NCBI GenBank assembly: GCA_036675505.1
Contig: JAKFEW010000042.1
Coordinates: 62,001 to 126,000, forward strand
Source: JAKFEW01 sp036675505
GTDB lineage: Bacteria > Cyanobacteriota > Sericytochromatia > S15B-MN24 > JAQBPE01
Length of the DNA stretch: 64,000 nt
Reading direction: 5' to 3'
Under the pieces are notes generated by a model. It was not told the DNA's origin and did not search any database. It saw nothing but the letters and a program-made list of their open reading frames with translations. The translations under genes were made by a program, and so were the position numbers. Shown piece after piece: positions 1 to 8,145 of the stretch (position 1 is its first letter; every line of letters starts with the position of its first letter).

Positions 1-1415
1 AAGGCCTGCAACGCGCCCACTTCCTGCAAAGGCGTCAGCCCCGGGAAGAGGATCCGCCCGATCGCCGTGCGCGGCCCCTCATCCACGTGGATGGTCAGGA
101 TCAGCTCGCCCTGCGCGGGGGTGGGGGTGCGCTCGACGCCCTTCACCTGGGCTGCGAGGAAGCCACGCTGCTCATACCAGCCCTTGAGGTTGGCGAGGTC
201 GTCTTCCCAGGCGCCCGGGTCGAAGGAAGAGCCGCCGAAGAACCGGCCTTTGCCGCGGGTCGCGATCGCCCGGCGCAAGGTATCGTCGTCGTAGGCCTGG
301 TTGCCCTCGAAGCGCACCTCCTTGACCGCCACGCGTCGGCCGGGTTCGACCTTGAACCGCACGCGGTAGCGATCATCGGACGTCTTCTCGACGCTGTGCG
401 ACACATCCACGTCCGGGAAGCCCCGCGCGATGTACAGGTCGCGCAGGCGATCGGCGCTCGTGTCGAGCTCGTAAGGGCTGATCGAATGGCGTTCGTAGAC
501 GGTGATCGCGCTGGCCAGCTCGTTCGCCGGCAACAGGTCCTCGCCCTCGACCTCCACGACCGCACGCTGGCCCTGCTCCACCGCCAGGTGCAGGTCCACC
601 CACTCGGGCCCGGCGGCCATGACGGCGGCGTGGTTGGTCTCGCGCTTGCCGTCGGGCAAGGTGAAGTACCAGCCGAGCCGCCCATTCACCCAGCCCTCGG
701 CGGCGAGCAGCTGCTCGACGCGCTCGACGCCCGCGAACACCCGCTCGCGCGAAAGCCGATCCTTGGGTCCCACGCCGAGCGTCCGGCGGATCCGGTCGGC
801 TGCGACCTGGCCTTCGGTGTCGAACACCAGGTTGCGGATGCGCACCGCCCGCCCTTCGGTGACGCGGATCTCGAGCTCGGCGCGGCCGGGGCCCTCGGTG
901 GTCACCACGAACTCCGCCTTCGCGTCCGGATACCCTTCCCGGTGGTAGCGCTCGCCGATCACGCGCGCCCAGGTGGCGAAACGGGCCCGGTCGAGCGGCT
1001 GGCCCCAGGTGAGATCCATCGCGCGCGCCAGGTCGTCGCCGCCGAGCGCGGAGATCCCCTGGAAAGACCAGGCGGTGACCAGCCTGGACCTTCGCACGCG
1101 GAAGGCCACCACCGCGCCGCCGGTCCCGTCGGCCTGCCAGGCCACGTCGATCGCCTCGAACTTGCCGGTCTGGTAGAGGTTCGCGAGGCTCTCACGCACG
1201 CGCGCGGACTCGTAGGGCCGACCGACCGCGAGCGTCACCAGCCCGAGCAGCATGCCGACGTCCACGCCCTGGGTCTCGCCCTCGAAGCGGATGTCGGACA
1301 CGCGCAGGGCCCCGATGAACGCATCGGGCGCGGGCCGAACCTCGGCCGCGACCGCGGGCGGGGCGCCGAGCGTGGCCGCGAGCACGGCGGCGAGTGTCGA
1401 GGCTATCATCGCCAT
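1..1415 (-). CDS. BamA/TamA-like outer-membrane assembly protein (3' end outside window)
   Basis: This is a partial gene, open through the left edge of the window. The start ATG lies 2 bp after the tamB stop, so the two genes are co-transcribed. The protein begins with a signal peptide (hydrophobic residues about 5-22, cleavage near AVAA-EV). It continues with five complete POTRA-like repeats of about 75-90 residues and the start of a sixth; each opens with a strand such as VSDIRFEG or VKEVRFEGN and holds a helix pair typified by RDLYIARGFPDVDV. POTRA arrays of this kind precede the Omp85 beta-barrel of BamA and TamA, which insert proteins into the outer membrane. The barrel would lie beyond the window. 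Pairing with TamB argues for a TamA-like role, but BamA is equally compatible with what is visible. Confidence 0.85.
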   Translation of the reverse strand, partial: MAMIASTLAAVLAATLGAPPAVAAEVRPAPDAFIGALRVSDIRFEGETQGVDVGMLLGLVTLAVGRPYESARVRESLANLYQTGKFEAIDVAWQADGTGGAVVAFRVRRSRLVTAWSFQGISALGGDDLARAMDLTWGQPLDRARFATWARVIGERYHREGYPDAKAEFVVTTEGPGRAELEIRVTEGRAVRIRNLVFDTEGQVAADRIRRTLGVGPKDRLSRERVFAGVERVEQLLAAEGWVNGRLGWYFTLPDGKRETNHAAVMAAGPEWVDLHLAVEQGQRAVVEVEGEDLLPANELASAITVYERHSISPYELDTSADRLRDLYIARGFPDVDVSHSVEKTSDDRYRVRFKVEPGRRVAVKEVRFEGNQAYDDDTLRRAIATRGKGRFFGGSSFDPGAWEDDLANLKGWYEQRGFLAAQVKGVERTPTPAQGELILTIHVDEGPRTAIGRILFPGLTPLQEVGALQA

Positions 1416-1417
1416 CG

Positions 1418-4400
1418 TCACCGGATCGGGATGCGGTAGCGGGCGGAGGCGTTGAAGCCGCCGCCGAGGTCCTGCTCCATCTTGAGCACGACCGTGTTCG
1501 TGAGCAGGTAATCGAAGACCATCACCCGGCCCGGCGTGCGCCCCGGCGTGGAGGCGATGTCCTGTGTATAGGTGATCGTGAGCTTCTCGTTGAGTCGCTT
1601 GCCCACCGTGAAGCTGCCGCCGCCGTTCTGTTGCGACGGGTCCGACGAGCCCGGCTTGATGCGCAGCACGTCCACGACGCCGCGGTCCGTGATGCCGCGC
1701 GCCACGCCGCCCGCCACCTGGTTCAGGAGCAGGTTCGAGGCGGTGGCGAGGCCGCCGCCGCCGCCCTCGCGCAGCTGTTCCGGCGTCTGGCCGGTGGCGA
1801 TCAGCGCGAGCACGTCGGTCTGGGACATCGCCGGCATGCTCGAGAGGTCCAGCTTGAGCTGCTCGGGGGTGCCGTTCGCCTGCACGCGCACGTCCACGCC
1901 CTGGATGCTGGATGAGGCCACCAGGTGCATGTAAGGCGTGAGCCTGGCGGGGTCGATGAAGTCGACGGTGGCCTCCTCGAGGACATAGGTGCGGTCCTGG
2001 AAGGTCACCTGGCCGTCGATCGCCTCCGCACGGCCCACCACGACCGGCTTCGCGGCCGTGCCGAGCACCAACAGGTCGCCGCGCACCTCGGCGCGCGCCA
2101 CATTGTTCTTGATGTGGAACTGGTCCGGCACGAGCACCTGGACCCGCAGGCCGAGATCGCGCAGGAGCGGGTTTTCGAGCGCATCCACGCGGCCCGCGGC
2201 GGGCCGCACGCCGGCCGCGCGGCGCGCCGCGATGCCGCCCGTGAGATCCACGTCGCGGGTGTACTCGCCCTCGAGGATCTTCACCTGCCCATCGAGCCTA
2301 CCGCCACCCGGCCGGCCGGTGAAGCCCAGGTCCGCGTTGGCGACGATCTCCATCCCCGGCGCGCGGATCGCGATTTCGCGGGCGTCGACCTGGAGGTTCA
2401 CGTTCGTCGGCATGAAGTCTTCGCCGATGGTGGCACCGCCGAAGGCCTGGATGCGGCCGGTATATCCGAGCGTCGCGCGCAGCTGATCGAGGAAGACGCG
2501 GTCGCTCGAGAGGCGGACCGTGGCGTTCAGGTCACGGACCGGCTGCGGCAGGTTGCGCGTCTCGAGCTCGCCATCGCGGATCATGAGCGAACCCGTGAGG
2601 CTCGGATCGCCGAGCGTGCCACGCAGCTGCCCGTCGACCACGGCCCGGCCTGCGGCATCCGCGAAGTACCGGGGCGCCACCTTCTCGAGCAGCGCCAGGT
2701 CGAGCTTGCCTTCCACGTTCAGGTCGGAGCCCACGCCGAGGCCGAGCACGCCGCGCACGTCGACGTCCGTGCCGCCGCCGACCATGTGGAAGCTGCGGAA
2801 GCGCAGGCGCCGATCGGCGTAGGTGAGCTGCAAGGGGCCCTTGTTTTGCATCGCGAGGTCGTCGTAGGCGAACTGCAGGTCGCTGAGGTCCACCTCCGCG
2901 CGCAGCCGGCGCGGCTCCGTGAGCGGGCCCTCCACGCGCACCATGCCCGAAACCAGGCCGCCCATCGGCAGCTCCACCCGCGTCCGCACCGCCTCCGGCA
3001 GGAGCGCGAAGACCGGTGCGAGGCGGGTCTCCTTGAAGCGCAGCTCGACCTTGCCGGGGCCGCGGCCGAGCGGCATCTTCCCCGCGATCGCCGCCCGATC
3101 GCCGAAGAGCTGGCCGTCGAGCGCCAGCATGCGGCCATCGATCTGGGCGTGCAGGCGGGTCGCGCCGTAGTCGAGCTCCTGGTGGCGGAACGCCCCGAGC
3201 CCGACCACCACGTCGGCCTTCGGCTGCTCGACCGATCCCGCGCCCACCAGCTTCAGCTCGACCGGCGTGTCTGCCGGCAGGTGCGCGACCTCGTCCGCGC
3301 TCATGCCATGGAACACCCCGAGCGTGAGGTCTTCCGAGCGCAGCGCCACCTTGTACGTGCGCGCGGCCGGCCCGTACGACGCGTTGCCCAGGAACCGCGC
3401 GCGGCCCGCGCGGGCCACGATCGCGGGCAGATGGAGCGTGCCGCCGGTGGGCTTGCGCCCCGGCGCGCGGTAGGCGAAGGGCGCCTCGATCGCATCGAAG
3501 TCCGCGGCCGCGGTCTTCACGTCCTGCGCCGAAAGGCGGCCCTCGACCACCAGCTCGCGGCCGTAGGTGCCGCGCAGGGTCAGGTCGGCCGCACCGAAGC
3601 GGTTCCTCGCGATCTTCGTCTGGCCCGCCTTCAGCGCCGCATCGAAGCGCAGCGCGCCGGCGGGACCGGTGGCGCGGCCAGCGAGCGTCATCGCGCCGCC
3701 CTGCACGGGCGGCAGGCCGAAGAGGCGGGCGATCACAGGCGCATCCGCCACCTGGCCGCTGAACGTCAGATCCGACGCGCCGTCGAGGTTCAACGCCCCG
3801 CGCGCCTCGAGCCGCGAGCCACCGATCTGGGCGACGAGCGGCGTGAGGCGGACCGAGCGACGGGTGGCGGCGATCTGCCCATCCACCTGGAGCGCCAGGA
3901 AGCGCCGGGTCCTGGTCGTCTCGTCGGGCACCACGGCGCGGCCAGCCACGTGGATCGGGCCCTCGGCGCGGAACGCCGGGCCCGCGCCCGCCACGCGCAG
4001 CCGCGCATCGGCCTCGCCCTGCAGCGGCAGGTCCGCCAGGCGGAAGGCCCGTCGTGCCGCCTCGAGATCGACCCCGCGCCCCGAGACGGCCAGGTCGTAC
4101 GCCGCCTGCTCGCCCAGCGCGATCGCGCCCGACGCCGTGACGACGCCGCCCAGCGTGCGCGCCTCGACCGCGTCGATCGCGACTTTCCGCCCCGCCAGGC
4201 GCACACGGCCGTCCAGGCTGCCGGCGATCGGCCCCGGCGCGAACTCGTAGGCACGCTCCACAGCCGCGAGGTCGAGCCGGTCGACGCGGATCGCGAGGTC
4301 GACGCGTTGGGGCGCGTTCTCGAGCGGCACGCGGCCGCTGGCGGTCACGGCGCCGCCGAACACGCGGCCCGTGAGCCGCTCGATCGCGAGATCGCGTCCG

Positions 4401-6016
4401 TCGAGCTTCACGTCGGCGCTGGCGATGAAGGGAACCTCCCGGTCGTTGCCGCCCTCGCCCTTTTTCAGGGCGCCGTCCGCGCGCACCGTCGCCCCGCCCG
4501 CGAGCACCGGTTTCGTGAAGCCGGTGCCGTGCACGTCGATCGTGCCGCCGACGCGACCGCGCACCGGCAGGTCGACCACGAAGGCCTGCTCCACCGCGGC
4601 GAGATCGACGCCGTCGACGTTCCCGTGGAAAGCATAAGCCGGATGCTCGGCGAGGGGCGTCACGCGGCCGGCGCCGGACAACCGGCCGCCGAGGGCCTGG
4701 GCGTCGAGCCGCGCGATCGAGAGCGCGCCGCGCTCCCAGCGGAGGTCCGAGCGTGCGGCGAGCGGCAGCGGCCGCCCGCGCACCGGAAACGCGCCGTCCG
4801 CGCGCACCCAGCCGCTCGCTGCGAGGGCCCTCGGATCCGTGCCCGTTCCGCGCGCAGCGAGGCGGGCCGAGGCCTGCCCCGTGATCCGGCGTGCGTCGCC
4901 CTTGAGGTCGAGCGCGCGCGCGGCCGCCGCGAGGTCCACTTCGTCGATGGCGAGCGTCGCCTCGAGCCGCCCCTGCCGGTCCAGCGGCGCCACGCCCTGG
5001 GCCTCGACGTGGCCACCCCAGAGCGTGGCGGTCGCCCGATCGACCTGGATCTGGCGGCGGGTGGCGACGAGCGCGGCGCTCAGCTTCGGCACCTGCACCG
5101 CGCGGGCGCTGAGCCGCTCGCCGACGAGCCGGATCGCCGCGCGCGGCTCCTGGGTGGTGCCCGAGAGCTGGAAGTCCGCCGTGACGATCCCGGCCGGCTT
5201 CCACGCCGCGAGCTGCGGCAGCCCGGCGTAGGCCGCGAGATCGGCTTTCAACATGCCGGCGAGCCCGAGCTTCGGCGCCGCGGCGCCGAGCCCGTCGACG
5301 CGTCCGCGCACGGCGACGGTGGTGCGGCCGGCGTCGAGCTTCAGCTCGTCGAGGCGCAGGGCCGGGCCATTCTTCGCGAACTTCACGCGGAAGCTGTCGA
5401 TCGGGTGCTTCAGCCCGCCCTGCGCCAGCCAGCCCGCGGCCAGCGTCACCTGGCCGGTCAGCGCCTCGGCGGGGACGTCGAGGCCGAGGCTCGCGTCGAG
5501 GTGCGGGAATTCGCCCCGCACCCCGCGTGGATCGTCGCGATAGGTCAGGCGCCCGCCTTCCACGGTGATCCGCTCGAGCGAGACCGCCGACCCGCCCTGC
5601 TGGGGCTCGTCCGGCGTCGGCTTCGGCAGCATCTCCTGGAAGTTGTAGCGGTCGTTCCCGCGGTGGATGATCGTGATCCTCGGATTCACCGCATGCAGGC
5701 GCTTGATGCGCACCTGGCCGCGCAGGAGCGCCAGGACGTCGAGGTCGAGGATCACCTGGCGGGCCTCGGCGAACTTCTCGTCAGGGCGGCCGGGGAGCGC
5801 GAGGTCGAGGCCGTCGACGGCCACCACGCCCGTGAGCGGCTGGACCGAGACGTGCTCGAAGCGCACGTCCGCGGGGACCTGCTCATCCAGCTTGTCGAGC
5901 GCGTAGCGCGCAAGCCGCGTCGAGACGGTGCCGTTCGCGAGCAGGCCCACGCCGATCGCGGCGACGCCGACGATCGCGCCCACGGCGACCAACGACCAAA
6001 GCAAGCCCCTGCGCAA
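1418..6016 (-). CDS. tamB: TamB-like translocation/assembly module protein (DUF490/AsmA-like)
   Basis: This is a very long (about 1530 aa) envelope-spanning protein. One N-terminal transmembrane helix (about residues 4-26) is followed by more than 1000 residues of repetitive beta-rich AsmA/TamB-type sequence with recurring blocks like VxASGxVPL. The C-terminal domain holds the family landmark MSQTDVLALIATGQTPEQL and a short terminal strand ending YRIPIR. TamB-family proteins bridge inner and outer membrane and are implicated in outer-membrane protein assembly and phospholipid transport. The TTG start at 6016 is chosen because GGAGGT lies exactly 6 nt upstream. A GTG at 6055 would add 13 residues but has no ribosome-binding site. 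It is the first gene of a pair with the POTRA protein downstream. Confidence 0.9.
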   Translation of the reverse strand: MRRGLLWSLVAVGAIVGVAAIGVGLLANGTVSTRLARYALDKLDEQVPADVRFEHVSVQPLTGVVAVDGLDLALPGRPDEKFAEARQVILDLDVLALLRGQVRIKRLHAVNPRITIIHRGNDRYNFQEMLPKPTPDEPQQGGSAVSLERITVEGGRLTYRDDPRGVRGEFPHLDASLGLDVPAEALTGQVTLAAGWLAQGGLKHPIDSFRVKFAKNGPALRLDELKLDAGRTTVAVRGRVDGLGAAAPKLGLAGMLKADLAAYAGLPQLAAWKPAGIVTADFQLSGTTQEPRAAIRLVGERLSARAVQVPKLSAALVATRRQIQVDRATATLWGGHVEAQGVAPLDRQGRLEATLAIDEVDLAAAARALDLKGDARRITGQASARLAARGTGTDPRALAASGWVRADGAFPVRGRPLPLAARSDLRWERGALSIARLDAQALGGRLSGAGRVTPLAEHPAYAFHGNVDGVDLAAVEQAFVVDLPVRGRVGGTIDVHGTGFTKPVLAGGATVRADGALKKGEGGNDREVPFIASADVKLDGRDLAIERLTGRVFGGAVTASGRVPLENAPQRVDLAIRVDRLDLAAVERAYEFAPGPIAGSLDGRVRLAGRKVAIDAVEARTLGGVVTASGAIALGEQAAYDLAVSGRGVDLEAARRAFRLADLPLQGEADARLRVAGAGPAFRAEGPIHVAGRAVVPDETTRTRRFLALQVDGQIAATRRSVRLTPLVAQIGGSRLEARGALNLDGASDLTFSGQVADAPVIARLFGLPPVQGGAMTLAGRATGPAGALRFDAALKAGQTKIARNRFGAADLTLRGTYGRELVVEGRLSAQDVKTAAADFDAIEAPFAYRAPGRKPTGGTLHLPAIVARAGRARFLGNASYGPAARTYKVALRSEDLTLGVFHGMSADEVAHLPADTPVELKLVGAGSVEQPKADVVVGLGAFRHQELDYGATRLHAQIDGRMLALDGQLFGDRAAIAGKMPLGRGPGKVELRFKETRLAPVFALLPEAVRTRVELPMGGLVSGMVRVEGPLTEPRRLRAEVDLSDLQFAYDDLAMQNKGPLQLTYADRRLRFRSFHMVGGGTDVDVRGVLGLGVGSDLNVEGKLDLALLEKVAPRYFADAAGRAVVDGQLRGTLGDPSLTGSLMIRDGELETRNLPQPVRDLNATVRLSSDRVFLDQLRATLGYTGRIQAFGGATIGEDFMPTNVNLQVDAREIAIRAPGMEIVANADLGFTGRPGGGRLDGQVKILEGEYTRDVDLTGGIAARRAAGVRPAAGRVDALENPLLRDLGLRVQVLVPDQFHIKNNVARAEVRGDLLVLGTAAKPVVVGRAEAIDGQVTFQDRTYVLEEATVDFIDPARLTPYMHLVASSSIQGVDVRVQANGTPEQLKLDLSSMPAMSQTDVLALIATGQTPEQLREGGGGGLATASNLLLNQVAGGVARGITDRGVVDVLRIKPGSSDPSQQNGGGSFTVGKRLNEKLTITYTQDIASTPGRTPGRVMVFDYLLTNTVVLKMEQDLGGGFNASARYRIPIR

Positions 6017-6241
6017 GTTCACACCTCCAATCCGGACCCATCTTGCGCGGTCCACGCCGGGGAAGCAAGGGACGATGTGGCCAAAGCGACATCACACGCC
6101 ACGAATCCACCTATTAATCATTCCTTAATCGAATTTGAACTCTCGTATAACCGAATTTCGGCGGCGGCGCGCCATAACCCTCATGTCAGAATCGTGACCA
6201 ACCCGCGTCCAGCGTTGAAGAGTGCCGAGGAGCCCAAGCCC

Positions 6242-6892
6242 ATGACCGTTCGCATGACCCCTTCCGTCGTCGCCGCCCCCAAGTTCAAGGCCGTCGCGCG
6301 TGAAGGCACGGCGCCTGCGCCCGCTCCGGTCAAGGCAGCGGAAGCACCGAAAGAGCAGCCGGGTGCACTGGCCGCGATTGGCAGCTTCCTCGAGACCTCC
6401 GGCGTCTCCAAGAAGATCGGCGAGGCGATCAACGCCAAGCACTCGGACGAAGTCGTCGCCGCGGTCACCGCCGGCGTCGCCCAGCTGATCGTCGAGCGCA
6501 CCCGCGTCGGCGATCTCGACAAGAAGCTGCACGAAGACTACAAGGGCACGATCACCAAGCACGTGTCCAACGAGACCGCGCAGAAGGCGCTGCTCGTGCT
6601 CGGCGAAATCTTCGGCGACAAGGTCGCCTCGAACCTGGTCTCGGCCGGCATCGGCTCGCTGTCCGGCACGATGATGGAGCTGGTCAAGGACGAACAGTTC
6701 AAGAAGCTGTACACCGAAGACAAGAAGGCCTTCGGCCTCGAGCTCGCCAAGCGCGGCGGCAAGAACTTCGGCGTCGCGCTGGCCGCCGCCTGGGGCACCG
6801 CCAAGCTCGAAGAGTGGCTGCCCGCCGGCTTCAAGTGGCTCGCCAACGTGCCCTTCATCAGCGGCATCCTCAAGAAGTTCTCGGGCGGCTAA
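6242..6892 (+). CDS. Hypothetical protein with Ala/Pro-rich N-terminus and C-terminal hydrophobic segment
   Basis: This 216-residue protein is not recognised. Residues about 8-50 are rich in Ala, Pro and Lys and look unstructured. Residues 60-150 are predicted mostly helical (for example AVTAGVAQLIVERTR). Residues about 175-210 are hydrophobic (FGVALAAAWG, FKWLANVPFISGIL), and the protein ends KKFSGG. There is no signal peptide or lipobox, so a cytoplasmic or inner-membrane-associated protein is likely. The ATG is preceded by GAGGAG at 9 nt. It is transcribed divergently from tamB and ends at a strong terminator. Its style (Pro/Ala tail, helical body, no secretion signal) resembles the proteins at 12390-16700. 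No function is proposed. Confidence 0.75.
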   Translation: MTVRMTPSVVAAPKFKAVAREGTAPAPAPVKAAEAPKEQPGALAAIGSFLETSGVSKKIGEAINAKHSDEVVAAVTAGVAQLIVERTRVGDLDKKLHEDYKGTITKHVSNETAQKALLVLGEIFGDKVASNLVSAGIGSLSGTMMELVKDEQFKKLYTEDKKAFGLELAKRGGKNFGVALAAAWGTAKLEEWLPAGFKWLANVPFISGILKKFSGG

Positions 6893-6911
6893 ACCCCGAC
6901 AACACCCTACG

Positions 6912-6936
6912 GGGCCGCCTTCGGGCGGCCCTTTTT
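6912..6936 (+). terminator. Rho-independent terminator
   Basis: An 8-bp perfect GC stem (GGGCCGCC / GGCGGCCC) with a TTCG tetraloop is followed directly by TTTTT. It ends the hypothetical gene at 6242-6892. The T-tract abuts the stop codon of the convergent lipoprotein gene. On the opposite strand the hairpin is preceded rather than followed by the T-run, so it works best for the plus-strand gene. Confidence 0.9.
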
Positions 6937-8054
6937 CATGGCTTGCCTGGGAACATTTCGATCGGCTGGGACATCCCCTCGACGCCGAAGACGCGGTAGT
7001 TCCGGCGGAACCGGATCACCCGGCCGGACTCGGCGTCGACGTAGCCGCCGGCGCCATGCACCCGCACGAAGCCCGCGCCGCGCGTCTGATCGAAGACCGT
7101 CTCGATCGACGGGCCGACCCGGCAGGCCGGGCCCACGTCGGCCTCGTTGATGCGCCAGACCAGCTTGCCGAAGCGCCGCTCGAGCTTCGGGGCGACGAAG
7201 GTCGCCGCGTATTCCGGCTCGACCCGCAGCGTCTCGCCGACGCCCGGCGTGAGCGCCAGGCAGCCCACCGGCAGCTGATCGCCGTTGCGGAAGGCCAGCC
7301 CGACGAACCAGTCCAGCTGGGTCTCCGCCTCGACGGACGAGGCCTGCGGGTCGGCGATCGCCGAATGCAAAGCCGACAAGGCCCGCACGGCATCGACCCT
7401 CGCCTCATCCCCGCTCGGCGCCGGCGCCCAGCGCACGCGCAGGCCAACCGCCCGGGCACCTTCGCGGTAGAACGCCAGCGTTTCGCCGCGCGTGCGCGAC
7501 ACGAACGCCGTGGGCAGCGGTGACGGCGTGCCGGTCACCACCGGCGCGGGCAGGAGCGGCAGCTCGGTGTCGTAGCCGCGGGTGACGACGTTCGTCGCAG
7601 CGCCGACGGCCTGGGCGTCGGCAGCCCAGGCGGCGGCGAGCCGCTCGAAGGCCAGGGCGGGGTCGGCGTCCGCCGCCAGCGCGACCTCCGCCGCGTCGAT
7701 CGCCGCGCTCGCGGCGGTAAACGTCGCCGGGGCATCCGGCTGGTCAGCGGTGACGGTCCGCTCGGGCACGTGGAGGTGGTACGCCCAGTTGCCCGACAGC
7801 GTCTCGGGTGGCGCATCCCACCCCGCCACCACCGCGGCGGCGGCGTTGTGATACGGGTCGTGGCCCGGCCGCCGGCGCAGGAACGCGACCTGGTCCGCCG
7901 TCAGCGCGGCGAAGGCCAGGGTGGCCTGGAGGGCGGCCACGGCTGGCGCCGTCGTCGGGGGCTGGGGGAGCGCGGCAGGCTGGACCGGCACGGCCGGCTG
8001 GCAGGCGGCCACCCAGGCGGCGGCGACGAAGACGAGGCAAGCGCGTGCGGACAT
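6936..8054 (-). CDS. Putative lipoprotein of unknown function
   Basis: This is a 372-residue protein with a lipoprotein signal peptide: SAR n-region, hydrophobic core, and Cys18 after WVAA. The mature part is mainly alanine-rich helices up to about residue 170. A domain of mixed strands follows, with four further cysteines including CLALTPG and GPACRVGPS. No known family was recognised. The ATG at 8054 is preferred because GAGGGGG lies about 5 nt upstream and the signal peptide starts there; a longer reading frame continues upstream but would bury the signal sequence. It is divergent from the next lipoprotein gene with about 90 bp between them, so they may share a control region. Confidence 0.75.
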   Translation of the reverse strand: MSARACLVFVAAAWVAACQPAVPVQPAALPQPPTTAPAVAALQATLAFAALTADQVAFLRRRPGHDPYHNAAAAVVAGWDAPPETLSGNWAYHLHVPERTVTADQPDAPATFTAASAAIDAAEVALAADADPALAFERLAAAWAADAQAVGAATNVVTRGYDTELPLLPAPVVTGTPSPLPTAFVSRTRGETLAFYREGARAVGLRVRWAPAPSGDEARVDAVRALSALHSAIADPQASSVEAETQLDWFVGLAFRNGDQLPVGCLALTPGVGETLRVEPEYAATFVAPKLERRFGKLVWRINEADVGPACRVGPSIETVFDQTRGAGFVRVHGAGGYVDAESGRVIRFRRNYRVFGVEGMSQPIEMFPGKP

Positions 8055-8145
8055 GGTCCCCCTCGAAAGGCTCATGGCTCTAATACCCGCTACGACGTAC
8101 CGCCTTCCGGGCATAATGTCTCTCGCTCGCTCCCACGGAGGCCGC

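Noticed and set aside
87..1439. Long plus-strand open frame opposite the POTRA gene
   Set aside because: Its translation is rich in Arg, His, Gly and Ala with no motif, while the minus strand gives clear POTRA repeats in an uninterrupted frame.
1925..6241. A continuous open frame on the plus strand antisense to tamB, running into the gene at 6242
   Set aside because: It is a by-product of high GC content opposite tamB. Only the part from ATG 6242, with its own ribosome-binding site, reads as a real protein.
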